Source: JBQTIY01 sp052387675 (GTDB lineage Bacteria > Planctomycetota > B15-G4). Taken from it: a stretch of 64,000 bases of DNA. Of the stretch, positions 16,411 through 25,625 are shown in pieces; position 1 is the first letter of the stretch, and every line of letters begins with the position of its first letter. The notes under the pieces are model-generated. The model was not told the origin of the DNA. It was given only the letters and a program-made list of their open reading frames with translations, and made no database searches. Both the position numbers and the translations under genes were made by a program. The DNA lies in NCBI GenBank assembly GCA_052387675.1, contig JBQTIY010000002.1, positions 124,001 through 188,000 of the forward strand. Direction: 5' to 3'.

Positions 16411-17309
16411 CGTTGCTCGTCGTCGGTTCGGTGGCCTTTGACACGGTGGAGACGCCCTTTGGCCGCGCGGAGCGCGTGCTGGGCGGCTCGGCCACCTTCT
16501 TTCTCTATGCGGCCAGCTACTTCACCAAGCAGCGCTTGGTGGGCATCGTCGGCAATGACTTTCCGCGCGAGTTTCTGGACGAGTTCGTCAAGCGCGACGT
16601 GGACATCTCCGGACTGCAGGTCTCCGTGGAGGGACGCACCTTCCACTGGACAGGCAAGTACGAGGGCGACATGAACGCCGCGCAGACACTGGGTGTCTCG
16701 CTCAACGTGCTGGGGGACTACAAGGCCGCCGTGCCGGAGTCCTTTCGCGACAGTCCCTACGTCTTCCTCGCCAACGACCACCCGCAGACGCAGCTCGATG
16801 TGCTGGCCTCCGTGCGCGGCACGCCCTTCTCGGTGGCCGATACGCGCGACTTCTGGATCTCCGAGGAGCCCAAGAAGTTGGCGCTCTTGCTGCAGCGCGT
16901 GAACGGCCTGGTGCTGAACGAGCACGAGGCGCGCCTGCTGACCGGGCAGTCGAATCTGGTGCGCGCGGGACGCGAAATCTTGCGTCGCGGACCCGGCTTT
17001 GCCGTGATCAAGAAGGGTGAGCATGGCGCACTGCTCTTCTCGAGCGAGGGCACCTACGCCATCCCGGCCTACCCTCTAGAGGTCGTCAAAGATCCCACTG
17101 GCGCCGGTGACGCCTTCGCCGGCGGGATGATGGGCTACCTCGCTTCCACCGGGAAGACCTCGCTCGAGGCCATCCGGCGGGGCCTGACCTACGGCACCAT
17201 CACGGCCTCCTTCGCTGTCGAGGATTTCTCGGTGGAACCCTTCCGCCGGGTCAATCAGGCCCTGCTGAATGACCGACACGACGCCTTCTTGAAGGCCATC
17301 CGCTTCTAG
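16407..17309 (+). CDS. PfkB-family carbohydrate/nucleoside kinase
   Basis: A ribokinase-fold kinase of 300 residues. The N-terminal GGSATFFLYAASYF glycine motif and the C-terminal DPTGAGDAFAGGMMGY anion-hole/catalytic-base motif (Asp of GAGD) are intact. VVGSVAFDTVETPFGRAERVLGGS is close to adenosine-kinase-like or inositol-kinase-like proteins, but the substrate cannot be fixed. It is last in the operon with DUF366 and the flippase-like gene, so phosphorylation of a sugar used in a lipid-linked glycan is one idea. Confidence 0.88.
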   Translation: MTLLVVGSVAFDTVETPFGRAERVLGGSATFFLYAASYFTKQRLVGIVGNDFPREFLDEFVKRDVDISGLQVSVEGRTFHWTGKYEGDMNAAQTLGVSLNVLGDYKAAVPESFRDSPYVFLANDHPQTQLDVLASVRGTPFSVADTRDFWISEEPKKLALLLQRVNGLVLNEHEARLLTGQSNLVRAGREILRRGPGFAVIKKGEHGALLFSSEGTYAIPAYPLEVVKDPTGAGDAFAGGMMGYLASTGKTSLEAIRRGLTYGTITASFAVEDFSVEPFRRVNQALLNDRHDAFLKAIRF

Positions 17310-17324
17310 GGGCGGGCCTCCAAA

Positions 17325-17359
17325 AGTCGGGCCGTAACGGCGAGACCGCCGGGCCGACT
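17325..17359 (+). terminator. Two-tier hairpin after the PfkB gene
   Basis: AGTCGG (17325-17330) pairs with CCGACT (17354-17359), and CGGCG (17338-17342) pairs with CGCCG (17347-17351) around loop AGAC. The structure starts 15 bases after the stop codon and is a fair candidate for the terminator of the four-gene operon. A T run follows only about 15 bases later. Confidence 0.4.
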
Positions 17360-17369
17360 GGGGTGCAAA

Positions 17370-17403
17370 GCGCCTTTTTCAAATTTCCCGCTCGGAAAGG
17401 CGC
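17370..17403. repeat. Inverted repeat upstream of recA
   Basis: GCGCCTTT (17370-17377) and AAAGGCGC (17396-17403) are perfect inverted copies 18 bases apart, about 95 bases before the recA start. They may form a hairpin or an operator. Between them and recA lies the direct repeat GTTA-N7-GTTA (17412-17426). No CTGT-N8-ACAG or GAAC-N4-GTTC LexA box is seen. Confidence 0.4.
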
Positions 17404-17481
17404 CGGCGGATGTTAAGCCTGTGTTAGGTATCCGACGAGCGGGATGGCCCCTCGACTCGGAGCACACAGCGCATGACCACC

Positions 17482-17487
17482 AAGGAG
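17482..17487 (+). promoter_or_regulatory. Ribosome binding site that fixes the recA start
   Basis: AAGGAG lies 9 bases before the ATG at 17497. The alternative in-frame ATG at 17473 lies upstream of this site and has no comparable site of its own, so 17497 is preferred. Confidence 0.65.
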
Positions 17488-17496
17488 ACTGAAAGC

Positions 17497-18732
17497 ATGG
17501 TTCAGGCCGGAAATTCCCACTCGGGCAATGGCAGTTCACTGAACAGTCCCTCGAGCAAACTCCCGGGTTCTGTCCCGGCCGCCCCGGCCAGCCCGGCGCG
17601 CTCGGCCGGAAGCGCGGCTGTGCCCAGCAAGTCCACGCTGTCGGCCGAGGTCGACCTCACGCTGGCGCAGATTGAGAAGCAGTTCGGCAAGGGTTCGATC
17701 ATGCGCCTGGGCGACCGGCCCGAAGTGGCCATTGAAGGCGTGTCCACCGGCTCACTCTCGCTCGACATGGCGCTCGGTGGCCCGGGCGTGCCGCGTGGCC
17801 GAGTCATCGAGATCTTCGGTCCGGAATCCTCCGGCAAGACCACCCTCACGCTCCACGTGCTGGCCAATGCCCAACGCGCGGGCGGAGCCTGCGCTTTCAT
17901 CGATGCTGAGCACGCGCTCGACCCGAGCTACGCACGCAAGCTGGGTGTCGACACCGACAACCTCATCCTTTCACAGCCGGACACCGGCGAGCAGGCGCTC
18001 GAGATCTGCGACATGCTCGTGCGCAGCAACACCTTCGCGGTGGTCATCGTGGACTCGGTGGCGGCCCTCGTGCCCAAGGCTGAACTTGAGGGCGAGATGG
18101 GCGACACGCATGTGGGCCTGCAGGCGCGGCTCATGTCGCAGGCACTGCGCAAACTCACCGGCAGCATCGCCAAGACGGGCACCTGCGTGATCTTCATCAA
18201 CCAGATTCGCGAGAAGATCGGCGTCTTCTTTGGCAGCCCGGAGACGACGACCGGCGGCCGTGCGCTGAAGTTCTACTCGTCGGTTCGACTCGATATCCGC
18301 CGCATCGGCGCCATCAAGTCGGGTGAGGAAGCCATCGGTAACCGCACGCGGGTTACGGTGGTCAAGAACAAGATGGCCCCGCCCTTCCGGAAGGCGGAGT
18401 TCGACATTCTGTTCAACCACGGCATCTCCCGCGAAGGTGACGTACTCGACCTCGCCGTGGAGCGTTCGATCGTGGACAAGAGCGGCTCATGGCTGCAGTT
18501 CGGAGCTACACGGCTGGGTCAGGGCCGCGAAAAGGCGCGAGACTTCTTGCTGGAGAACAGGGATATTCTCCGCGAGATCGAGGCCAAGGTGCGGGCCAGC
18601 TTTGCGCCGGCCGTGGCTAAGATTGAGAAGGTCGAGGAGAACGCCAGTCCCACGGCGTCCACTCCGCGGCCTCTCGCTGCGGTTCGCCCCGCGGCACCGC
18701 CGCCGCGTACCGCTGGGAAGACTCAGGGCTAA
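17497..18732 (+). CDS. recA: Recombinase RecA
   Basis: RecA drives homologous recombination and SOS induction. From the ATG at 17497 it has 411 residues, longer than most RecA because of a Ser/Pro/Ala-rich N-terminal segment of about 50 residues before LAQIEKQFGKGSIMRLG. The Walker A loop GPESSGKTT, the DNA-binding L1/L2 regions (EGEMGDTHVGLQARLMSQAL and the GVFFGSPETTTGGRALKFY block) and KNKMAPPF are intact. The C-terminus is Pro/Ala-rich instead of strongly acidic. It lies just upstream of alaS with no recX between. Confidence 0.98.
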   Translation: MVQAGNSHSGNGSSLNSPSSKLPGSVPAAPASPARSAGSAAVPSKSTLSAEVDLTLAQIEKQFGKGSIMRLGDRPEVAIEGVSTGSLSLDMALGGPGVPRGRVIEIFGPESSGKTTLTLHVLANAQRAGGACAFIDAEHALDPSYARKLGVDTDNLILSQPDTGEQALEICDMLVRSNTFAVVIVDSVAALVPKAELEGEMGDTHVGLQARLMSQALRKLTGSIAKTGTCVIFINQIREKIGVFFGSPETTTGGRALKFYSSVRLDIRRIGAIKSGEEAIGNRTRVTVVKNKMAPPFRKAEFDILFNHGISREGDVLDLAVERSIVDKSGSWLQFGATRLGQGREKARDFLLENRDILREIEAKVRASFAPAVAKIEKVEENASPTASTPRPLAAVRPAAPPPRTAGKTQG

Positions 18733-18793
18733 CCCGTAGCCCCGAGGGCCTGCGGCGCGCGTTTCGTCTCTTTGATGGAACCAGACGCCGCCC

Positions 18794-21481
18794 ATGTCCC
18801 TCACGCCCGACCAGATTCGCGAAACCTATCTGAGTTTCTTCGCCGCGCGCGGGCACACCCGCTGCGCGAGCGATGGACTCGTGCCCCAGAACGACCCGAC
18901 GCTGCTTTTCACGGGCGCCGGTATGAATCAGTTCAAGGCAATGTTCCTGGGCAAGGGGCAGTTGCCCTACACGCGCGCGACGACGACACAGAAGTGCCTG
19001 CGCATGCCCGACCTCGACAATGTCGGGCGTACACCCTCGCACCACACCTTCTTCGAGATGCTGGGGAACTTCTCTTTCGGCGATTACTTCAAGCGTGAGG
19101 CCATCGGCTGGGCCTGGGAACTGCTCACCGGGCCCTACGGCTTGCCGCCCGAGCGGCTCTCCGTCACGGTCTTCCACGAGGATGACGAGGCGGCGGCCAT
19201 CTGGCGTGATGAGATCCGTCTGCCGGCCGGACGCATCTATCGCCGTGGAGAAGAGGACAACTTCTGGCCCGCCTCGGCGCCCAGCAAGGGGCCCAACGGA
19301 ATCTGCGGCCCCTGCAGCGAGATCTACTTCGACTTCTATCCCGAGCGTGGACCTTATCCGGAAGGCGGACCGTCCACCGATGGCCGGCGTTTCCTCGAGA
19401 TATGGAACCTCGTCTTCACGCAGTTCGAGCGGCAGGACGGCGGCGTGCTGACCCCGCTGCCCCGGCGCAACATCGACACCGGGATGGGCTTCGAACGCCT
19501 CGTGCGGGTGCTGCAAACGGTGGCCACCGGCCAAGTCGTCTCCAGCAACTTCGAGACGCCGCTCTTTGAACCCTTGATCGAGGCAATTCATGGGCACATC
19601 GGTCGGGTGACTGCCTTCGGCACGCCGGAAGGCACTCGCGTGCGCCGCATCGCCGACCACGTGCGGGCCGCCAGTTTCTGCATCGCCGACGGCGTGCGCC
19701 CGAGCAATGAGCGCCAGGGCTATGTCGTGCGCAAGATCCTGCGCCGGGCCATGCTCGACCGGCATGTGCTGGGCAGCGAGCTCCGCGAACCCTGGCTGGC
19801 AAACCTGTCGGGCCTCGTGGCCCAGTCGATGGGGGGCGCGTGGCCCGAACTCCGGGAGGCGAGCGCCATGGTCGCCTCCACCATCGCGGCGGAAGAGGAA
19901 AAGTTTGCCGGAGCCTTCCTGGCCGGCAGTCAGCGTCTCGCCGTTCTGGCGGAGGAGACTCGCCGCACCGGTCAGAAGCGCCTGGACGGCGCCTCGGCCT
20001 TTCTGCTCTACGACACGTTTGGGCTTCCGGTCGATCTGCAGCGGCTGCTGCTCGAAGAACAGGGGCTGGATGTCGACGAGGAAGGCTATCGAGCGGCCAT
20101 GGCGGAGCAGCGTCGCCGCTCACGCGAGGCCAGCAAGCTTTCCGACAAGATCTTTGATGAGGGCCCGCTGGCGGGTGTGAGCGCGCAGATTCCGCCCACC
20201 AGCTTTGTGCGCGACGCGCTTGAAGTGGCCGGCGCGCGCCTCCTCGCCGTCGTGGATGAGCCGCGCGCTGACGCCGGCGAGTCCGCGGCGGATGCACAAG
20301 AGCGCCGCGTGGTTCTCATCCTCGACAGGACGCCGTTCTATGCCGAGGGCGGCGGCCAAGCCGGCGATGCCGGCACCATTGGCAACGACAACTTCCTCGT
20401 CGAGGTCGATGACACCGTCGTTCTGCGCGGCATTTTCCTGCACCGCGGCGTCGTGATTTCGGGCGACCCGGCCCAGGGCACGGTGCGCGCCGCGGTGGAT
20501 CCGGGGCTGCGCAGCGCGACGGCCCGCAATCACACGGGCACGCACCTTTTGCATGCGGCCCTGCGCTTCGTGCTTGGCAGCGACGTCACACAGGCGGGTT
20601 CCCTCGTCTCGCCCGACCGGCTCCGTTTCGACTTTCGCTTTCCGCGCGCTCTCACAGCTGAGGAAACGAGCGCTATCGAGCGCTTGGTCAACGAGTGGAT
20701 CTTGACGAACGCCGCGGTTGAGCACGCCGAGATGTCACGCGACGAGGCGCGCCAGCAGGGGGCCATGGCCCTGTTCGGCGAAAAGTACGGCGACGTTGTG
20801 CGCGTCGTGCGCGTACCCGGCCTCGCAGCGGGACGCGACAGCGTGGAACTGTGCGGCGGCACGCATGTGCAGCGCTCAGGAGACATCGGCCTGCTGCGAG
20901 TGCTCTCCGAAGCCTCGATTGCGGCGGGCATCCGGCGCATCGAGGCCCGCACGGGCCTGGGCGTGCTCGAACTGCTGCGGGCCCAGGAGCACACGCTGCG
21001 TGCGGCTTCGGCACTGCTCAAGACGGCGCCTGAGCGGCTCGAGGAGCGCATCGAGGCGTCACAGGAGGAACTCAAGGGCCTGCGCCGCGAACTCGAGGAC
21101 TTGCGCAGTCGCATGGCGACGACGCGCTTGGAGGCGGCTCAGCGGCCTTGGGATGGTCTCAGTGTGCTGGTTGCGGCCGTCGAAGGCCTGCCCGTCAAGA
21201 CCCTGCGCGAACTCTCCGGGCGATTCCTGGATCGCGGCGCCGACCTCGTGATGATCGCGGTGCCCGAAGAGGCCACGACGAGCTTCCTGGTCTCTACAGG
21301 CAAGTCGGCGCAGGCACGGGGCCTCTCCGCCAGCGTCCTGGTCGCCTCTCTCGCGGAGTCACTGGGCGGCAAGGGCGGGGGCAGTGCCGCCTTTGCCCAG
21401 GGTAAGGGTGGTCCGCCGCCCGCCGACCTCGAGGCCGTGTTGCAGCGCGTCCTGGACGCAAGCAGCCAAGTCCGGAACTGA
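18794..21481 (+). CDS. alaS: Alanyl-tRNA synthetase
   Basis: This 895-residue enzyme charges tRNA-Ala. The class II catalytic core shows NDPTLLFTGAGMNQFK, the motif 2 region SHHTFFEMLGNFSFGDYFK and GMGFERL. The editing domain has the zinc-binding HTGTHLLHAALR (HxxxH) and the later CGGTHV. A long helical segment (about residues 740-790) leads to the C-Ala domain with GGKGGGS. The length is normal, and the domain order (aminoacylation, tRNA recognition, editing, C-Ala) is complete. The ATG at 18794 follows recA by 61 bases. Confidence 0.98.
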   Translation: MSLTPDQIRETYLSFFAARGHTRCASDGLVPQNDPTLLFTGAGMNQFKAMFLGKGQLPYTRATTTQKCLRMPDLDNVGRTPSHHTFFEMLGNFSFGDYFKREAIGWAWELLTGPYGLPPERLSVTVFHEDDEAAAIWRDEIRLPAGRIYRRGEEDNFWPASAPSKGPNGICGPCSEIYFDFYPERGPYPEGGPSTDGRRFLEIWNLVFTQFERQDGGVLTPLPRRNIDTGMGFERLVRVLQTVATGQVVSSNFETPLFEPLIEAIHGHIGRVTAFGTPEGTRVRRIADHVRAASFCIADGVRPSNERQGYVVRKILRRAMLDRHVLGSELREPWLANLSGLVAQSMGGAWPELREASAMVASTIAAEEEKFAGAFLAGSQRLAVLAEETRRTGQKRLDGASAFLLYDTFGLPVDLQRLLLEEQGLDVDEEGYRAAMAEQRRRSREASKLSDKIFDEGPLAGVSAQIPPTSFVRDALEVAGARLLAVVDEPRADAGESAADAQERRVVLILDRTPFYAEGGGQAGDAGTIGNDNFLVEVDDTVVLRGIFLHRGVVISGDPAQGTVRAAVDPGLRSATARNHTGTHLLHAALRFVLGSDVTQAGSLVSPDRLRFDFRFPRALTAEETSAIERLVNEWILTNAAVEHAEMSRDEARQQGAMALFGEKYGDVVRVVRVPGLAAGRDSVELCGGTHVQRSGDIGLLRVLSEASIAAGIRRIEARTGLGVLELLRAQEHTLRAASALLKTAPERLEERIEASQEELKGLRRELEDLRSRMATTRLEAAQRPWDGLSVLVAAVEGLPVKTLRELSGRFLDRGADLVMIAVPEEATTSFLVSTGKSAQARGLSASVLVASLAESLGGKGGGSAAFAQGKGGPPPADLEAVLQRVLDASSQVRN

Positions 21482-21586
21482 CCGGCAGCGCCGGCGTTAC
21501 CCAACCCGGCTAGGCGGTCGGTCGGGGCTTTTCCGGCCGCCGGCCGGCCGGTAGAGTGTCCCGTTTCGACTGCCCAGGAGAGTTTC

Positions 21587-21766
21587 ATGGCCGTTCCGAA
21601 GCGCCGCACATCCAAGGCCCGCAAGCGCAAGCGTCGCGCCCACTTGGCCCTGTCGCAGCCCTCCGCAACCCTTTGCGCGCGGTGCGGCACCGAGAAGCAG
21701 CCGCACACGGTTTGCAACAATTGTGGCTACTATCGCGGCCGCGACGTGCTGAGCCTGGACGCCTGA
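21587..21766 (+). CDS. rpmF: 50S ribosomal protein L32
   Basis: This small basic ribosomal protein has 59 residues: it starts MAVPKRRTSKARKRKRRAH and then carries two zinc-knuckle pairs, CARCG and CNNCG. It is the zinc-binding (C+) form of L32. AGGAG lies 6 bases before the ATG. Its position directly before plsX is the classical rpmF-plsX-fab arrangement seen in many bacteria, linking ribosome and membrane-lipid supply. Confidence 0.98.
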   Translation: MAVPKRRTSKARKRKRRAHLALSQPSATLCARCGTEKQPHTVCNNCGYYRGRDVLSLDA

Positions 21767-21812
21767 AGCGCTACGCCGGGCGGACGTTTCCGCCGAGGAG
21801 GCCGAACTGCCG

Positions 21813-22838
21813 GTGAGAATCGCAGTCGACGCGATGGGCGGGGATCACGCCCCAGGCTGCGTCATCGAAGGAGTGGCCCTGGCTCTACAGCGGGGTGCGC
21901 TGAAGGCCGAGCAGCTCGTGCTCGCAGGCCGCCGCGAGCAGCTTGAGCCCCTGTGCAGCGCCCACGGCCTGCAGAGTGTGGAAATTCTCGATGCCCCCGA
22001 AGTCGTGGGCATGGACGAGAGCGCGGCTGCGGCCATCCGCACCAAGAAGTCCTCGTCCATTGTGCTGGCCATGAAGTCGGTGGCCGCCGGACACGCCCAA
22101 GCCTTCGTTTCAGCCGGCAACACCGGCGCGGTGGTGGCCGCCTCTTCGTTGGTGCTGGGCCGCCTGGAGGGCGTCTCACGACCGGGCATCGCGGTGCCCG
22201 TGCCCACGCGCACGGGCCCCTGCATCGTCATCGACGTCGGAGCCAACATCTACTGCAAGCCGGAGCACATGCTGCAGTACGCCATCATGGCCTCCGAGTA
22301 TGCGCGCGCTGCCTTTCGCAAGGAGTCGCCGCGCGTCGGTCTGCTGAACATCGGCGAGGAAGAGGGCAAGGGCAACCCGCTCATCCAGCAGGTGCACGTC
22401 CTGCTGCAGTCGGCGCCCGTGAACTATTCCGGCTTCATCGAAGGCCAGGACATCATGAGCGGCCGGGTCGATGTCGTGGTCTGTGAGGGCTTCGTCGGCA
22501 ATGTCATCCTCAAAGTCGCCGAGGGGCTCGGGACGTTCGTCTCCGAACTCGTGCGCGGCGCCTTCAGCAAGCACCCGCCTGGAGCTGAGCTGGGCCAGGC
22601 CGTCCAGCAGGCCTTCCTTAAGCTCGACTACGCCGAGTACGGAGGAGCCCCGCTGCTCGGAGTGAACGCCCCGGTGCTCATCGGCCATGGCCGTTCGTCG
22701 CCGCACGCCATCATGAACATGCTGCGCGCTGCTCTGTCGGTCGTCGAAAACCAGGTCAACCGGCACATCCTCGAGAGCTTGGCCCAGCCGGCGCGCGCGG
22801 CCACCGTGGGCCTGCCTCCCGGGGGAGCCAACTCGTGA
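21813..22838 (+). CDS. plsX: Phosphate acyltransferase PlsX
   Basis: PlsX makes acyl-phosphate from acyl-ACP, the first step of glycerophospholipid synthesis with PlsY. The 341-residue protein begins IAVDAMGGDHAPG and contains FVSAGNTGAVVAAS, IDVGAN, and GFVGNVILK, all PlsX signatures. The start is GTG at 21813, with GAGGAG 12 bases upstream. The stop shares GTGA with the fabH start. Confidence 0.97.
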   Translation: MRIAVDAMGGDHAPGCVIEGVALALQRGALKAEQLVLAGRREQLEPLCSAHGLQSVEILDAPEVVGMDESAAAAIRTKKSSSIVLAMKSVAAGHAQAFVSAGNTGAVVAASSLVLGRLEGVSRPGIAVPVPTRTGPCIVIDVGANIYCKPEHMLQYAIMASEYARAAFRKESPRVGLLNIGEEEGKGNPLIQQVHVLLQSAPVNYSGFIEGQDIMSGRVDVVVCEGFVGNVILKVAEGLGTFVSELVRGAFSKHPPGAELGQAVQQAFLKLDYAEYGGAPLLGVNAPVLIGHGRSSPHAIMNMLRAALSVVENQVNRHILESLAQPARAATVGLPPGGANS

Positions 22839-23821
22839 GCGCTGTCCGTTTTGGCATCCGCGGCACGGGCTCGGCCGTGCCGGACCGCGTGCTGAACAAC
22901 GAAGAGCTCGCCGGCATGGTGGACACCAGCGACGAGTGGATCGTCCAGCGCACCGGCATTCGCGAGCGCCGCATCGTCGCTGCCGGGGAGAGCACCTCCG
23001 ACCTTTGCATTCGCGCTGCCCAGCGCGCGTTAGACGACGCCGGTCTGCAGGCCGCCGACTTGGACCTCATCGTGCTCGGCACGGTCACGCCGGACATGCA
23101 CGTGCCCGCCACGGCCTGCCGCGTGCAGGCCGCCCTGGGCGCCACGCGCGCCGCGGCCTTCGATGTGCAGGCCGGCTGCACCGGCTTCGTCTACGCCACG
23201 CACATCGCCGCGCAGTTCCTGCGGGCCGGCACGGCGCGCAACGTGCTGGTCCTAGGCGCGGAATGCCTGTCGCGCATTACCGACTACACCGACCGCAGCT
23301 CGTGCATCCTTTTCGGTGACGCAGCCGGCGCCATCATCCTTTCGACGGACTTCCGCTTCGGCGAGATCCTCAGTAGTTCCATCGCAGCCGACGGCTCGGG
23401 TTACGACGTCATGTACCAGACCGCCGGCGGTTCACGGACACCGCTCACAGCCGAACTCCTGGAGCAGCGCGCGCACAAGCTCGTCATCCGCGGCCGCGAG
23501 GTCTATAAGTTCGCCACCAACAAGATGGTCGAACTGGTGCGCCACGAGATGGCGCGCAACCCCAGCCTCACGCTGGGCGCCGTGATTCCGCACCAGATGA
23601 ATCAGCGCATCATCGAGGCCGCCCGTGAGCGTCTGGAGATGCCCGAGAATCGCATCTACGTCAACATCGACCGCTTCGGCAACACGTCGTCGGCCTCCAT
23701 CCCGCTCGCGCTCGACGAGGCCCGCCGCACCGGCTTCTTCCGTGAGATCGACGGGCAACTCCTCGTGCTCTGCGCTTTCGGAGCCGGGCTCACCTGGGGT
23801 TCGGTGGGCATCAAATGGTGA
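22835..23821 (+). CDS. fabH: 3-oxoacyl-ACP synthase III
   Basis: FabH starts fatty-acid elongation by condensing acetyl-CoA (or a branched acyl-CoA) with malonyl-ACP. In this 328-residue protein the catalytic Cys-His-Asn triad is visible in QAGCTGF, VIPHQMNQRI and DRFGNTSSAS. The N-terminal TSDEWIVQRTGIRERR is diagnostic. The GTG start overlaps plsX by 4 bases. The 3' end overlaps fabD, which suggests coupled translation. Confidence 0.97.
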   Translation: MSAVRFGIRGTGSAVPDRVLNNEELAGMVDTSDEWIVQRTGIRERRIVAAGESTSDLCIRAAQRALDDAGLQAADLDLIVLGTVTPDMHVPATACRVQAALGATRAAAFDVQAGCTGFVYATHIAAQFLRAGTARNVLVLGAECLSRITDYTDRSSCILFGDAAGAIILSTDFRFGEILSSSIAADGSGYDVMYQTAGGSRTPLTAELLEQRAHKLVIRGREVYKFATNKMVELVRHEMARNPSLTLGAVIPHQMNQRIIEAARERLEMPENRIYVNIDRFGNTSSASIPLALDEARRTGFFREIDGQLLVLCAFGAGLTWGSVGIKW

Positions 23822-24771
23822 AGGCCGCCCTGCTTTTTCCCGGCCAAGGCAGCCAAAAGCTCGGCATGGGTCTGGATCTCGACGCGGCCGAGCCTGCCTA
23901 CCGGAAGGTGCTCGATTTGGCCGAGCAGACGCTGGACCTGCCGCTGCGCGAGATCCTGCGCGGCACGGAGGCCGAGCGACTCAACCGCACGGATGTCTGC
24001 CAGCCAGCCATCTTGGCCACGTCGCTCGCTACGCTCGCCGCTCTTGAGGCGCACGACAGATTGGATCTCACGCAGATCACCGCCGTAGCCGGTCTGAGCT
24101 TGGGCGAGTACACCGCTCTGACCTTCGCAGGGGCGCTGCCCGTCGAGGATGCGCTGCGGCTTGTGCAACTGCGCGGCCAGGCCATGCAGCGCGCCTCCGA
24201 GGAGCGGCCCAGCGGCATGCTCTCCTTGGTGGGAGCCACGGCGGAAGTGGCTCAGGCTCTGTGCAATCAGGCAGTGGGTGACGGCGTGCTCGTGGTGGCC
24301 AACCATCTCGCGCCGGGGCAAGTGGCCATTGCCGGCACACGCGACGCGCTCGACCGAGCCCAAGGCCTGCTCAAAGACCACGGCATTCGCAAGGCCGTTC
24401 CGCTGGCCGTGGCCGGCGCATTCCATTCGCCCTGTATGGAATCGGCCGCCGCCGACCTGGGACGGGCGCTGGATGCAGCGCCCTTCCGCGCGCCGCGCTG
24501 GCCGGTCGTACTGAACGTCACCGGCCAACCCGCCACGGACCCTGCGGCGATTCGCGCGGCCCTGAAGCGCCAGGTGACGTCACCGGTGCTCTGGAGCGCC
24601 TCGCTGGACTGGCTGCTCGCGCAGGGCTGCCGGCACTACTTCGAACCGGCGCCCGGGCGGCAGCTCACGAATCTCCTCGGCCGCCGCAAGGACGTCGAGG
24701 TTCACGTGGCCGGCTGCGATTCCAAGGCGGAACTCGATGCTCTGCCGCGCTGGCCGGGAGTGGCCGCATGA
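23815..24771 (+). CDS. fabD: Malonyl-CoA:ACP transacylase
   Basis: FabD moves malonyl groups from CoA to ACP. The 318-residue protein has the early FPGQGSQ oxyanion motif, the nucleophile elbow GLSLGEYTAL (serine in GxSxG) and the catalytic-histidine segment AFHSPCM. Two starts are possible: ATG at 23815, or GTG at 23818 overlapping the fabH stop as GTGA like other junctions here. Its stop shares ATGA with fabG. Confidence 0.96.
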   Translation: MVKAALLFPGQGSQKLGMGLDLDAAEPAYRKVLDLAEQTLDLPLREILRGTEAERLNRTDVCQPAILATSLATLAALEAHDRLDLTQITAVAGLSLGEYTALTFAGALPVEDALRLVQLRGQAMQRASEERPSGMLSLVGATAEVAQALCNQAVGDGVLVVANHLAPGQVAIAGTRDALDRAQGLLKDHGIRKAVPLAVAGAFHSPCMESAAADLGRALDAAPFRAPRWPVVLNVTGQPATDPAAIRAALKRQVTSPVLWSASLDWLLAQGCRHYFEPAPGRQLTNLLGRRKDVEVHVAGCDSKAELDALPRWPGVAA

Positions 24772-25511
24772 GTGCCGATGGACGCAAGGTTGCCTTGGTC
24801 ACGGGCGGCTCCCGCGGCATCGGCCGCGCGATCGTGGAAGAGTTGGCACGCTCCGGCTACGAACTCGCCGTGGTGGCCACCACCGAGGCCGGCGCTGCCG
24901 GCGCTGTGGAAGCGGCGCGTGCGGCGGGGGCGCAAGCTCAGGCCTACGGCGCCGACGTGCGGGACTCCGCCCGTCCTGCCGAGATCGTGGCCGACGTGCT
25001 GCAGCGCTGGGGGCGCTTGGATGTCCTCGTGAACAATGCGGGCATCACCCGCGACAATCTGCTCGTGCGCATGTCCGACGAGGACATCACGGCGGTGCTC
25101 GATGTCAATCTCAAGGGGGCCATCTTCTGGTGCCGCGCCGTGGCGCGAGCGATGACCAAGGCCCGCAGCGGCAGCATCATCAATGTCTCGTCAATCGTGG
25201 GCATCACCGGCAATGCCGGCCAGAGCAACTACGCCGCCAGCAAGGCCGGGCTGTTCGGGCTGACACTTTCGCTGGCGGCCGAATTCGGCGGCCGGAACGT
25301 GCGCGTCAATGCCGTGGCTCCCGGCTACATCCAAACCGACATGACCGCCGCGCTGCCTGAGGCCGTGCGCCAGAAGAGCCTCGAACGAATTCCGCTGAGC
25401 CGGCTAGGAGATCCAGCGGACATCGCCCGTGCGGTCCGCTTCCTGGCCGGCGACGAGGCCTCCTACATCACCGGCGCGACGCTGGTCGTGGATGGAGGCC
25501 TATCCCTCTGA
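24768..25511 (+). CDS. fabG: 3-oxoacyl-ACP reductase
   Basis: FabG is the NADPH-dependent SDR that reduces 3-ketoacyl-ACP. The 247-residue protein contains TGGSRGIG (cofactor loop), NNAG, the catalytic serine region INVSSIVG, and YAASKAG (Tyr-xxx-Lys). The C-terminal ITGATLVVDGG is typical. It starts with ATGA over the fabD stop. A promoter for acpP follows in the 114-base gap downstream. Confidence 0.97.
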   Translation: MSADGRKVALVTGGSRGIGRAIVEELARSGYELAVVATTEAGAAGAVEAARAAGAQAQAYGADVRDSARPAEIVADVLQRWGRLDVLVNNAGITRDNLLVRMSDEDITAVLDVNLKGAIFWCRAVARAMTKARSGSIINVSSIVGITGNAGQSNYAASKAGLFGLTLSLAAEFGGRNVRVNAVAPGYIQTDMTAALPEAVRQKSLERIPLSRLGDPADIARAVRFLAGDEASYITGATLVVDGGLSL

Positions 25512-25528
25512 ACCCGCGCTCGCGCGGC

Positions 25529-25558
25529 TTGACTTGAATCGGCACCTCGTCACACTAT
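25529..25558 (+). promoter_or_regulatory. Putative acpP promoter
   Basis: TTGACT (25529-25534) and CACTAT (25553-25558), 18 bases apart, lie in the gap between fabG and acpP. Transcription would start about 60 bases before acpP. A separate promoter would fit the high demand for acyl carrier protein; the -10 match is weak. Confidence 0.45.
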
Positions 25559-25612
25559 GCCCCTTCGTGGCGGCCTCCCCGGAAGTGGAGCCTGCCGTCC
25601 GGGCGAAACGCT

Positions 25613-25619
25613 AAAGGAG
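25613..25619 (+). promoter_or_regulatory. Strong acpP ribosome binding site
   Basis: AAAGGAG lies 6 bases before the GTG at 25626, so that start is chosen over in-frame positions further upstream that would lengthen the N-terminus beyond the family norm. Confidence 0.75.
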
Positions 25620-25625
25620 ATTATC

